This document shows, piece after piece, positions 14,355 through 22,409 of a DNA stretch of 41,682 nucleotides. A program made the position numbers and the translations under genes. Below the pieces are notes generated by a model. That model was not told the DNA's origin and searched no databases. It saw only the letters and a program-made list of their open reading frames with translations. The first letter of the stretch is position 1. The number at the start of each line of letters is the position of its first letter. The DNA is from Clostridium sp. (GTDB lineage: Bacteria; Bacillota; Clostridia; Clostridiales; Clostridiaceae): the NCBI RefSeq assembly GCF_017888565.1, contig NZ_JAGHFX010000046.1:1-41682 (forward strand), written 5' to 3'.

Positions 14355-16988
14355 TTAAATTGTACCTTTGCTTAATACAGTTGCTTTATCTTCTCCATTT
14401 TGAATTCCGTTAATGATTTTAACAGAAGATGATATATCGCCAATTAGTATTCCACCTACAAGTTTATTATTAGCAAAGAATAGTTTTGAATATTTATTAT
14501 TTATATTATCAACATAGCCTATTCTTTCTAAAGTAGGATCATCAAAGTTTATAGTTCCTGCAGAGAATACTTGTGTGTTCATTGCTGCAAATACTGTTGA
14601 TGAAACAAATTTCTCGAATTTAATGTTATCGCCTGTAGAATTAGCACCAGCAACTTTTCCCATTTCTATTGCAGCTGGCCAGTTTCCATAATAAACTCCA
14701 TCTAGTTCGGCAACATCACCACATGCATAAATATCTTTTACGGTTGTTTGCATAAATTGGTTAACAATAACTCCTCTATTGCATTCAATTCCTAGAGGTT
14801 GAGCTAAGAATATATTAGATCTAACTCCAACTGAATATATAATAGTATCTACATCAATTACTTTGCCAGTCTTTAAATGAATTGATTTAACTCCATTTTC
14901 ATCTGCATTTATAAAATCAACAGCTTCTCCTAATAGTACGTTAACAGGAGTTTTATTTACTAAGCTTTCAAACAATTTAGATCCATCTGTATCTAATTGA
15001 CGAGGAAGCATTCTTTCTGCTAGTTCAACAACTGTAACGTTTATATTACGTTTTTGAATCTCCCAAGCTGCTTCTAATCCTAATAACCCACCACCAATAA
15101 TAACAACATGTTTTGAGTTTGGTAATTCGTTTTTAAGAGTCTCTACGTCAGAAAGTTTTTTAATTGTATGAATACCCTTAACAGTATTATAAGTCCAAGA
15201 ATTTATCTCTACTTCTGAATCACTTAATTTAACTTTAGTTGGAGGAACAAAGTTGTAACTACCATTTGCTAAAATTAGCTTGTCATAACGAATTCCTTGT
15301 TTATTATCTAATTTTATTGTTTTTGTTTCTTTATCTATGCTATTTACATTAGCTCCAAGAATTTCAATTATATTATTTTCTTTATACCAATTTGATTTTG
15401 CAAGATAGAAAGTATCATCAATTTCTTCAGTTATTAAATCAGAAAGTTGAGTTCTAACATATGAATGTTCTGGCTCATTTGATATAAGCTTAATAATAGC
15501 ACTTTCATTTCTTTCTTTTATAGCTTTTGCAGCATAGAATCCTGCGGCACCATTACCTATGATTACATAGGTCTCTTCCTTATCAATTGAGTAATTTGTC
15601 TCTTCTCTCTTAATTTCGATAAACTGGTCACTTCCAGCTCCACATACAGGACAAATTTCAGGAACCGCTTCAGATTCAAAAATTTCTCCGCAAATCACAC
15701 ATTTCCATAGTTTTAAGCCACCGTTTGTAGGTATTTCTTCTATTGTTGGTTTAGATTTTGTCATAGGCGTAAATTTCTTTTTACCTACAATAATTTCTCC
15801 AAATCCTACTCCGAATTCATAAGCCTCTTTTAATTCATCATCAGATGGCTTGAAGTTTATTTTTAGACTAGGTCCATAAAGTTTCATATTTAATTCTTTA
15901 AATCTTGCTTCCATTCTAGGGATAGCTTCACCACTCCAGCCGTATGATCCAAATGCAGCAGCTAACTTTCCACCGTGAACAACTGGATTTAACTTTGAAA
16001 GTATATCACGAATTGGCTCGAGTAATTCACCAACTATAGTAGGTGAACCGCATAATAATCCATCAGATTCTCCTATGCTATTAACTACATCACCTATTTC
16101 ATGATGTATAACATTAAATAATCTAACCTCAATATTTCCAGAAGCTTCTATACCTCTAGCTATTTCCTTAGCGAGTGTTTCAGTATATCCGTATGCTGAT
16201 ACATAAGGAATTGTAACGATTTTCTTTCCATCTTCAGCTGGGCTTGAGGGAGTACTCCACTCTCTATAAGTTTCAACTATTTTCATAGGTTCTTCCACTA
16301 GAACTGGACCATGTCCTGGTAAAATCATATCAATTTCTAAATTTTCAATCTTCTTAATGGCTTTTAATACATATGGCTTATATGGTCCAAAAATACAATC
16401 AAAGTAGTATTTTAGTGCTTCCATATAATGCTCTTCATTTTCAACTTTACTATTTATTATTGCTTCAGATGAATAGTGAGATCCGAATGAATCACAAGTT
16501 ATTAAAATTTCATCTTCAGGTACATAAGTATAGATTGAATCTGGCCAATGTAAGAATGGAGCCGAAATAAATTGTAATGTTTTATTTCCTAAGCTTAATG
16601 TATCTCCATCTCCAACAGTTATAGATTCAAAATCTCTATTTGCAATTTTTTTCATAAATTTAATTGCAGGGGCAGAACCCACTACTTTAGCTTTTGGTGA
16701 AATTTCTAACAACTTAGCAACTGATCCAGCATGATCAGGCTCCGTATGATCAACAACGATATAGTCAATATTAGAAATATCTATATCTAAATCTTTTAAT
16801 CTTTCTATATATTCATCAAAAAATTCAACCTTAACAGTTTCAAATACAGCAGTTTTCTCGCTTCCTTTAACTACATATGAATTATAGCTTGTTCCATAAG
16901 GTGTGTACATAATAATATCAAAAATTCTTAAATTTGGGTCAAGAGCTCCAACCCAATGTATATCTTTTTTTAGCTCTAAAGATTTCAT
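14355..16988 (-). CDS. fdpF: Multidomain flavodiiron protein (FDP class F, NADH:oxygen reductase)
   Basis: An 877-residue enzyme joining a whole electron chain. Residues about 1-250 are the metallo-beta-lactamase-like diiron core with ligands His81, Glu83, Asp85, His86, His147, Asp166 and His226. Residues about 256-400 are an FMN flavodoxin domain. Cys430, Cys433, Cys446 and Cys449 form a short rubredoxin. Residues about 472-877 are an FAD/NADH oxidoreductase with GNGAAG (478-483) and GGGLLGLEA (632-640). NADH electrons pass through FAD, rubredoxin and FMN to reduce O2 to water (or NO) at the diiron site. The same layout is known from C. difficile FdpF. It is a single gene with a PerR-type box at its promoter. 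Confidence 0.95.
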   Translation of the reverse strand: MKSLELKKDIHWVGALDPNLRIFDIIMYTPYGTSYNSYVVKGSEKTAVFETVKVEFFDEYIERLKDLDIDISNIDYIVVDHTEPDHAGSVAKLLEISPKAKVVGSAPAIKFMKKIANRDFESITVGDGDTLSLGNKTLQFISAPFLHWPDSIYTYVPEDEILITCDSFGSHYSSEAIINSKVENEEHYMEALKYYFDCIFGPYKPYVLKAIKKIENLEIDMILPGHGPVLVEEPMKIVETYREWSTPSSPAEDGKKIVTIPYVSAYGYTETLAKEIARGIEASGNIEVRLFNVIHHEIGDVVNSIGESDGLLCGSPTIVGELLEPIRDILSKLNPVVHGGKLAAAFGSYGWSGEAIPRMEARFKELNMKLYGPSLKINFKPSDDELKEAYEFGVGFGEIIVGKKKFTPMTKSKPTIEEIPTNGGLKLWKCVICGEIFESEAVPEICPVCGAGSDQFIEIKREETNYSIDKEETYVIIGNGAAGFYAAKAIKERNESAIIKLISNEPEHSYVRTQLSDLITEEIDDTFYLAKSNWYKENNIIEILGANVNSIDKETKTIKLDNKQGIRYDKLILANGSYNFVPPTKVKLSDSEVEINSWTYNTVKGIHTIKKLSDVETLKNELPNSKHVVIIGGGLLGLEAAWEIQKRNINVTVVELAERMLPRQLDTDGSKLFESLVNKTPVNVLLGEAVDFINADENGVKSIHLKTGKVIDVDTIIYSVGVRSNIFLAQPLGIECNRGVIVNQFMQTTVKDIYACGDVAELDGVYYGNWPAAIEMGKVAGANSTGDNIKFEKFVSSTVFAAMNTQVFSAGTINFDDPTLERIGYVDNINNKYSKLFFANNKLVGGILIGDISSSVKIINGIQNGEDKATVLSKGTI

Positions 16989-17020
16989 AAATCGACACCT
17001 GCCTTAAAATTAATATTATA

Positions 17021-17035
17021 TAATAATAATTATCA
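17021..17035 (-). promoter_or_regulatory. Fur/PerR-type box of fdpF
   Basis: On the minus strand TGATAATTATTATTA, differing from TGATAATNATTATCA at one position. It lies 7 bp downstream of the -10, covering the probable start of transcription. It matches the 760-774 box of bcp except at the central base. Confidence 0.6.
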
Positions 17036-17042
17036 TAAAGTT

Positions 17043-17071
17043 ATTATATGTCTAATTATTAACAATATCAA
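17043..17071 (-). promoter_or_regulatory. fdpF promoter
   Basis: On the minus strand TTGATA (17066-17071) and TATAAT (17043-17048) with a 17-bp spacer, the same hexamers and spacing as bcp. The spacer contains TTGTTAA, a half-site of the clostridial Rex operator. Confidence 0.78.
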
Positions 17072-17367
17072 TAACTATTTAAAATATTTATTATAAACTT
17101 GAATTTTATATTCTTAATTTAAATAAAATATTTTTTATATTTGAAAATTATAATTAAATATAGTTTAACAATAATAAGCTAATATTATTACTAAATCATC
17201 AATATAACTATAAATTAGATAAACCTAATAATGGAAAAACACTTAAATCGACAAATAAATTATACGTATTTTTAATATAAATTTAATTTAATTTAATAAC
17301 AGATATTTAATATAAATCTATAAAGAAAATATTGTAAAAAAATAGAGGAATATTTTACATATAATAT

Positions 17368-17388
17368 AAACAATGTTTGACATTGTTT
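17368..17388 (+). promoter_or_regulatory. Operator-like dyad over the DUF6514 -35 element
   Basis: AAACAATG-N5-CATTGTTT, a perfect 8-bp inverted repeat. The -35 hexamer TTGACA (17377-17382) lies in its centre, so a protein bound here would block the polymerase. The binding protein is not identified. Confidence 0.5.
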
Positions 17389-17406
17389 GTATATTATCTG
17401 TGATAT
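17377..17406 (+). promoter_or_regulatory. Promoter of the DUF6514 gene
   Basis: TTGACA (17377-17382) and TGATAT (17401-17406) with an 18-bp spacer, giving a leader of about 50 nt before the ATG at 17464. Confidence 0.55.
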
Positions 17407-17463
17407 GTTTTTAATGTAATAGTTAATAAATCAATTAACAGCCAATAAAGGGGGGGGAATAAA

Positions 17464-17769
17464 ATGTATATTGTTGATAGCTTGTATAATGTTACAAAAA
17501 ATGAAGAAAGAGAAAGTAGATATTCTTATAGGATGATAAGTGAGGATTTCTATGGTGGACAAGCTTTTGGGATAGAGGCAGAAAGGCAAGATCTAATAGA
17601 AGGAAATGTAATAAGTATAGAGAGGGATGAAATCAGAAAGATTTCAAATATAGAAGAAAAAGTTAAAGATCTTCTTAGTTTGATACATGATAATCAAGTA
17701 TCTCCAATACACCTTGTTGACATATTAGGAGAATATGTTGATGAATATGTATCAGATTTTAATTTATAA
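17464..17769 (+). CDS. DUF6514-family protein
   Basis: A 101-residue acidic cytoplasmic protein with no known function. The segments QAFGIEAERQDLIEGNV and NQVSPIHLVDILGEYVDEYV match my memory of DUF6514 proteins, which are restricted to clostridia. A very purine-rich AAGGGGGGGG ribosome site lies just before the ATG, predicting strong translation. It has its own promoter with an overlapping dyad. acpS follows after 68 nt without a visible terminator, so read-through into the acpS operon is possible. Confidence 0.8.
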   Translation: MYIVDSLYNVTKNEERESRYSYRMISEDFYGGQAFGIEAERQDLIEGNVISIERDEIRKISNIEEKVKDLLSLIHDNQVSPIHLVDILGEYVDEYVSDFNL

Positions 17770-17837
17770 TTTTAAAGTATGGGTAAAATCATATAAAATC
17801 CAATATTTATAGTAAAATATATTTAGAGGTGATTTTT

Positions 17838-18206
17838 ATGATAATTGGAATAGGAACGGACATAATTGAAATAAATAGAATAGAAAAAGCTGTGGAAAAA
17901 ACAAATGGGTTTATGGATAAGGTATTTACAAATAACGAAATAGAAATGTTTAAAGAGAGAAACATGAGGGTTGAAGTGATTGCGGGAAATTTTGCAGCTA
18001 AAGAAGCAATAAGCAAATCATTTGGTACAGGTATAAGGGGATTCTCATTAAGAGAAATAGAGGTATTAAGAGATGAACTAGGAAAACCAATAGTATTTTT
18101 AAGTGATAATATAGATAGATTAATAGGGAAATCATATAAATTGAATTTATCAATATCACATAATAACACATCAGCAATAGCATTTGCTATTTTGGAGGAA
18201 TCATAA
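17838..18206 (+). CDS. acpS: Holo-[acyl-carrier-protein] synthase
   Basis: A 122-residue enzyme that moves 4'-phosphopantetheine from CoA to the conserved serine of acyl carrier protein, needed for fatty acid synthesis. Metal-binding Asp8 lies in IGTDIIEI and Glu56 in AAKEAISKSFGTG, both family signatures. I start at the ATG at 17838; the in-frame GTG at 17829 is inside the AGAGGTG ribosome site. The stop overlaps the ATG of nnr by one base, so the genes are coupled. acpS-nnr is a common pair in Firmicutes. Confidence 0.95.
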   Translation: MIIGIGTDIIEINRIEKAVEKTNGFMDKVFTNNEIEMFKERNMRVEVIAGNFAAKEAISKSFGTGIRGFSLREIEVLRDELGKPIVFLSDNIDRLIGKSYKLNLSISHNNTSAIAFAILEES

Positions 18207-19702
18207 TGTATATAATGTCAACAAATAACTGTAAAAAAGTAGATAAATATACTATAGATGAGATTGGAATACCAAGCATTGTTCTAATGGAGAATGCAGC
18301 AAATGAATTAGTAAATAAAGTAGTCAAATTAGGGGATAAATTTATTATTTTTTGTGGTAATGGAAATAATGGTGGGGATGGATTAGCTATTGCAAGAAAA
18401 TTAATTTTAAAAGAAAAGGATGTTTATATAGTTATTATAAATCGAAAGGATAAGCATTCTAGGGATTTTTCTATTAATCTAAATATATTAAAAAAAATTA
18501 CTACTAACATTGCTTATATAAACACTGATGAAGATATTAAAGGTTTAATACCTATATTTAGTAATTATAATATTGCAATAGATTGCATTTTTGGCGTGGG
18601 ATTAAATAGAAAATTAGATTCTTTTTATATAAAATTAATTAATACTATTAATGAATGCGCTGATATTAAAATAAGTGTTGATGTTCCATCGGGGTTAAAT
18701 GCAGATAGTGGAGAGATAATGGGAGCATCTATAGAAGCAGACATAACTTATACATTTGAAGTTATGAAAAGGGGATTTATTGAATATAAAGCATTAAGTT
18801 ATTTAGGGGAACTTAATGTTTTAAATATAGGGATTCCAGAGTATGCTAAGAAAGTTAATTCGGAAAATATATTTGTCTTAGATAGGAATCAATATGCAAA
18901 ATTATTAAAGAAGAGAAGTTTATATGGTCATAAAGGAAAGTACGGAAAAGTTGCAATTTTAGCAGGTAGCAAAGGATATACTGGAGCAGCATATATAGCT
19001 ACTGAAGCATGTGTTAAATCGGGGGCTGGTTTAACAACTTTAGTGTCTTCGAAATATGTACAAGATAAATTAAGTTGTAGATTAGTTGAAGCGATGACTT
19101 TAGATATAGAGGAGTGTGATAAGGTAAAAAAATTATTGAGTGATTCAGATGTAATTGCAATGGGCCCTGGCATGACAGAAGAAAAATTATATAAAGATAT
19201 ATTAAGTGATATAGGGAGTTATGGAGATAAATTTTTCGTAGTTGATGCAGGTGCACTTCAATTAATAGCAAGAGATAAGATTATAATGAATGCTTTAAAG
19301 GGAAAAGCGATATTTACACCACATCCAGGAGAAATGGCAAGGCTTATAGGTAAAACTATATCATTTGTTGAAGAAAATAGAATCGAAATCGCTAAGAGAT
19401 ATGCAAAAGAAAATGAGGTTATAGTAGTATTAAAGGGATATAATACTATAATTACAAATGGTTATGATGTTTACATAAATAATTCAGGTAATAGTAAAAT
19501 GGCTTCAGGAGGCATGGGGGACTGCCTAACTGGAATTATTTCAGCGTTAATAGGGCAGAGTCACTCACTTATAAATTCAGCCTTACTTGGCACATATATA
19601 CATGGATTAGCAGGAGAATTTGCATCCCATGAAAAATATTGTACAGTAGCATCCGAAGTTATAGAAAATATATCTAAAGTTATGAATTATATAGCTACTT
19701 AA
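18206..19702 (+). CDS. nnr: Bifunctional NAD(P)H-hydrate epimerase / ADP-dependent dehydratase
   Basis: A 498-residue repair enzyme that converts damaged NAD(P)H hydrates back to NAD(P)H. The N-terminal YjeF epimerase domain (about 1-215) has GNGNNGGDG at 51-59. The C-terminal ribokinase-like dehydratase (about 230-498) has KVAILAGSKGYTGAAYIA, GPGM, HPGEMARL and ASGGMGDCLTG at about 433-443 with the catalytic Asp. A GGAGG ribosome site inside acpS serves the ATG at 18206; a second ATG three codons on is possible. Length and domain order are normal. Confidence 0.95.
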   Translation: MYIMSTNNCKKVDKYTIDEIGIPSIVLMENAANELVNKVVKLGDKFIIFCGNGNNGGDGLAIARKLILKEKDVYIVIINRKDKHSRDFSINLNILKKITTNIAYINTDEDIKGLIPIFSNYNIAIDCIFGVGLNRKLDSFYIKLINTINECADIKISVDVPSGLNADSGEIMGASIEADITYTFEVMKRGFIEYKALSYLGELNVLNIGIPEYAKKVNSENIFVLDRNQYAKLLKKRSLYGHKGKYGKVAILAGSKGYTGAAYIATEACVKSGAGLTTLVSSKYVQDKLSCRLVEAMTLDIEECDKVKKLLSDSDVIAMGPGMTEEKLYKDILSDIGSYGDKFFVVDAGALQLIARDKIIMNALKGKAIFTPHPGEMARLIGKTISFVEENRIEIAKRYAKENEVIVVLKGYNTIITNGYDVYINNSGNSKMASGGMGDCLTGIISALIGQSHSLINSALLGTYIHGLAGEFASHEKYCTVASEVIENISKVMNYIAT

Positions 19703-19775
19703 AGATTAAAGTATGAATAAAATCTGATTAAAGCTAATATTAGTAATTATAAATAGTTAAGCTTTAGGAGGATTT

Positions 19776-20387
19776 ATGAAAAAGAAATTATTACTAATAC
19801 TTATGGTATGTATACCTTTTATATCAATTATTTTAATAATATTATTTAGGGCTACAGCAGAGCCAACTAACGAGGAAATAATAAAATCATTAAAAGAAAT
19901 AAAAAGCTATACTACAAAAGTAGAATATATAATAAAAAATACGAGGGGAGAAGAAAGGGAAGAAACTACACAATATTACTCAAAAGATATTGGTGGAAGA
20001 ATTGATTTTGGGGAAGATAGATCAAAAATATATAAAGATAATAAAGTAATAGTGAAAGATGGTATTTCAAATAAAGAATATACTATGGAAGAGGATATGG
20101 ATGAGATACATTCATTAGCCTTCTTAAATAAATTATTATCATATCCTATTGATGAAAATGGATTTAAAGAAGGACAAGAAGAGTGGGGAGATACAGCATA
20201 TATAGAGTTTACATGTGAAATATTTTTAAAAAATGATCATCTAGATAAAGTCAAAATTTTTATTGATAAAGAAGAAAAAACTCCAATAGGAGCTATCATT
20301 TATGATAAAGATGGAAAAGACAGAGTAAGGATTGTATATAGGGATTTTGAAAAATTAAAGCAATTAGATAGCGGATTGCTAGAATAA
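19776..20387 (+). CDS. GerS/YdcC-like sporulation protein (LolA fold)
   Basis: A 203-residue exported, membrane-anchored protein. Residues 5-24 are a hydrophobic segment (LLLILMVCIPFISIILIILF). The rest, with EIIKSLKEIKSYTTKVEYII, DIGGRIDFGED and GQEEWGDTAYIEFTCE, fits the LolA-like YdcC/GerS group involved in sporulation or cortex modification and germination. Position after acpS-nnr matches ydcC in B. subtilis. GerS of C. difficile is a lipoprotein, but no canonical lipobox precedes the only N-terminal Cys (Cys12), so this one is probably anchored by its helix. An AGGAGG ribosome site is present. Confidence 0.75.
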   Translation: MKKKLLLILMVCIPFISIILIILFRATAEPTNEEIIKSLKEIKSYTTKVEYIIKNTRGEEREETTQYYSKDIGGRIDFGEDRSKIYKDNKVIVKDGISNKEYTMEEDMDEIHSLAFLNKLLSYPIDENGFKEGQEEWGDTAYIEFTCEIFLKNDHLDKVKIFIDKEEKTPIGAIIYDKDGKDRVRIVYRDFEKLKQLDSGLLE

Positions 20388-20719
20388 GTAAAATAAAAAT
20401 AACCAGTTCAATATTTAAGTTTGATATTAGTACACGATAAGAAGTTAAAGAAAATGGAGTACATAAGTATAAACAATAGTCTTCACATTAAGAAAAAATA
20501 AAAAGCCAGGTAGGTAAAAATCAAGCAAATATGAAAAGTCAAAAGAATAATAAATATCATTAAATTGTATTATTTTTCTTTTAATAAATTATATAAAAAT
20601 ACAAAAAAATATAAAAATAGAAAATTAATCAAGAAAAGTGAAACATAAGTTTTGACAAAGTGACATAATTTGCAATATAATTTATTCATACATAGATTTT
20701 TACTACCTGGAGGCAAATT
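20388..20719. other. Intergenic region at the usual alr position
   Basis: About 332 bp between the GerS-like gene and mazE. In many Firmicutes alr (alanine racemase) lies here. No alr fragment can be read; the stretch is AT-rich and ends with the mazEF promoter at 20652-20681. Confidence 0.6.
20652..20681 (+). promoter_or_regulatory. mazEF promoter
   Basis: TTGACA (20652-20657) and TATAAT (20676-20681), both perfect, with an 18-bp spacer. The start codon of the antitoxin gene is 39 nt downstream of the -10, with a CTGGAGG ribosome site. Confidence 0.82.
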
Positions 20720-20962
20720 ATGTCTAAAAATGTTAAAAAACTACATTTTATAAAAAATACAATTAAAATTAAAAAAAATAGTCAATTTATTGAGTGTGAT
20801 TTAATAGAATATAATGAAAATCAATTTAATATGGAATTTTTAAAATTAATGAAAGCTGGCTATGAAGAAATGGCAAAAATTAATTTGGAGCTTTCACAAC
20901 TTCCTTTCGAGTGCGAATGTGCAGATATTAATGAATATGAGAACTGGCTTTGCGGAGTGTGA
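20720..20962 (+). CDS. MazE/EndoAI-like antitoxin with a degenerate N-terminus
   Basis: An 80-residue protein directly upstream of the MazF toxin. Its C-terminal half, [19 protein letters not shown], closely follows the toxin-binding helix of B. subtilis EndoAI (LMRRGYMEMAKINLNIS). The N-terminal half should be a ribbon-helix-helix DNA-binding domain, with an LP-LL strand and an NRSEFI-EAM helix; instead it reads [20 protein letters not shown], and no such motif is seen. It is also about 13 residues shorter than EndoAI. It may still neutralise the toxin but has probably lost operon autoregulation. The name rests on position and the toxin-binding helix. Confidence 0.75.
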   Translation: MSKNVKKLHFIKNTIKIKKNSQFIECDLIEYNENQFNMEFLKLMKAGYEEMAKINLELSQLPFECECADINEYENWLCGV

Positions 20963-20970
20963 TATTTCTA

Positions 20971-21324
20971 ATGACGACTATGGTAGTAAAAAGAGGGGAT
21001 ATTTTTTATGCAGATTTAAGTCCTGTTATAGGTTCAGAGCAAGGTGGAATTAGACCAGTTATAATAATTCAAAATGATATAGGTAATAAATATAGCCCAA
21101 CAGTTATAGTAGCGGCTATAACATCTCAGATTAATAAGGCAAAGTTACCGACTCATGTTGAAATTTCTTCAGAAGAATATGGATTAAATAGAGATTCTGT
21201 TGTTTTATTAGAGCAGGTAAGGACTTTGGATAAAAAAAGACTAAAAGAAAAAATAGGGCATATGACAGATGCCGATATGAAAAAAGTTAATAAAGCTTTA
21301 TTAATTAGTTTAAATCTTGCATAA
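20971..21324 (+). CDS. mazF: MazF/EndoA-family endoribonuclease toxin
   Basis: A 117-residue sequence-specific mRNA interferase. [39 protein letters not shown] and [19 protein letters not shown] follow B. subtilis EndoA almost residue for residue, so the catalytic Arg/Thr/Ser region looks intact. I start at the ATG at 20971, 8 nt after the antitoxin stop; an ATG at 20980 is the alternative and matches the EndoA N-terminus. Family members cut single-stranded mRNA, EndoA at UACAU. The pair lies in the acpS-nnr-ydcC neighbourhood typical of ndoAI-ndoA. A terminator follows. Confidence 0.93.
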   Translation: MTTMVVKRGDIFYADLSPVIGSEQGGIRPVIIIQNDIGNKYSPTVIVAAITSQINKAKLPTHVEISSEEYGLNRDSVVLLEQVRTLDKKRLKEKIGHMTDADMKKVNKALLISLNLA

Positions 21325-21359
21325 AGTTTTATTTATATAAAAGAGTATATTAAATACTT

Positions 21360-21388
21360 AAGAAACCCATATTGGGTTTCTTTTATTT
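21360..21388 (+). terminator. mazEF terminator
   Basis: AAGAAACCCA pairs with TGGGTTTCTT around a 3-nt loop, followed by a T-rich tail. Confidence 0.85.
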
Positions 21389-21413
21389 ATATAGAAAATG
21401 ATAGAATTTAGAG

Positions 21414-21451
21414 AAAAGTGATATACTATTTTTAAATAGAATATCACTTTT
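21414..21451. repeat. Long AT-rich hairpin upstream of transketolase
   Basis: AAAAGTGATAT pairs with ATATCACTTTT, and an inner CTATTT/AAATAG pair extends the stem. It has no strong T tract, so it could be a second terminator or a regulator site. Confidence 0.45.
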
Positions 21452-21513
21452 ATTAAAAAATAGGTTATTTTATGAAAAAATAAACAAATAGTATATACAG
21501 AATAAAAATGTTA

Positions 21514-21522
21514 TGCTAAAAT
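21514..21522 (+). promoter_or_regulatory. Possible extended -10 promoter of the transketolase operon
   Basis: TGCTAAAAT at 21514-21522, with a TATACA hexamer 17 bp upstream. It would leave a leader of about 55 nt. Confidence 0.4.
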
Positions 21523-21584
21523 AATTTTAGAAAATATAGCACAATATAGTTACAGGTAAATTAAAATCTTAGGAGGATAAAAAA

Positions 21585-22409
21585 ATGATTAAAAATGTTG
21601 AAGAATTAAGGTCATTAGCTAAAACTGTACGTGGAGATATAGTTTCAATGTTGACAGAATCATGTTCAGGACATCCAGGTGGTTCATTATCAGCGGCAGA
21701 TATATTAACTACATTATTTTTTGGAGAGATGAACATAGATCCGGAAAATCCTAAGGATGCAGATAGAGATAGATTTGTTTTATCTAAGGGTCATGCAGCT
21801 CCTGTTTTATATAGTGTATTGGCGAGAAAAGGATATTTCCCTGTTGAGGAGTTAAATACTTTAAGAAAGATTGGATCAAGATTACAAGGACACCCAAGTA
21901 TGAAATGCTTACCTGGAATAGATATGTCTACTGGATCATTAGGTCAAGGTATTTCAGTAGCTGTAGGAATGTCTTTAGCAGGTAAAATAGATAATAAAAA
22001 TTATAGAGTTTATGCACTTTTAGGTGATGGAGAACTTGAAGAAGGTCAAGTTTGGGAAGCAGCAATGTCAGCAGCCCATTATAAATTAGATAATTTAACT
22101 GCGTTTATTGACTTTAATGGATTACAAATAGATGGAGATATAACAAAAGTTATGAATCCTTCACCAATAGATAAAAAGTTCGAGGCCTTTGGTTGGAATG
22201 TTTTGGTGATAAATGGTCATGACATAGATGAAATACTAAATGCAATAGAAAAAGCTAAAAATTGCAAAGAAAAACCAACAGTTGTTATATGTAATACAAT
22301 AAAAGGAAAGGGTGTTTCATTCATGGAAAATCAAGCGGCGTGGCATGGAACAGCACCAAACAAGGAACAATGTAAGCAAGCATTAGCAGAAATTGGAGGT
22401 AACAATTAA
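21585..22409 (+). CDS. Transketolase, N-terminal subunit
   Basis: A 274-residue thiamine-diphosphate-binding half of transketolase. [34 protein letters not shown] and the ThDP/metal motif [15 protein letters not shown] identify it. With the next gene it moves two-carbon ketol units between sugar phosphates in the non-oxidative pentose phosphate pathway. Splitting the usual ~660-residue enzyme into two chains is common in clostridia and archaea, so it is not a frameshift. Its TAA overlaps the ATG of the second subunit by one base. AGGAGG precedes the start. Confidence 0.93.
   Translation: MIKNVEELRSLAKTVRGDIVSMLTESCSGHPGGSLSAADILTTLFFGEMNIDPENPKDADRDRFVLSKGHAAPVLYSVLARKGYFPVEELNTLRKIGSRLQGHPSMKCLPGIDMSTGSLGQGISVAVGMSLAGKIDNKNYRVYALLGDGELEEGQVWEAAMSAAHYKLDNLTAFIDFNGLQIDGDITKVMNPSPIDKKFEAFGWNVLVINGHDIDEILNAIEKAKNCKEKPTVVICNTIKGKGVSFMENQAAWHGTAPNKEQCKQALAEIGGNN

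Larger units (their letters stand above)
16989..17463. other. Divergent intergenic region between fdpF and the DUF6514 gene
   Basis: About 475 bp of very AT-rich DNA. Positions 17021-17071 hold the fdpF operator and promoter; 17368-17406 hold a dyad and promoter for the DUF6514 gene. The middle (about 17075-17365) shows no gene or clear structure. Confidence 0.7.

Noticed and set aside
16373..16570. Plus-strand reading frame inside the flavodiiron gene
   Set aside because: It is antisense to a strongly conserved enzyme, has no ribosome site and no family features.
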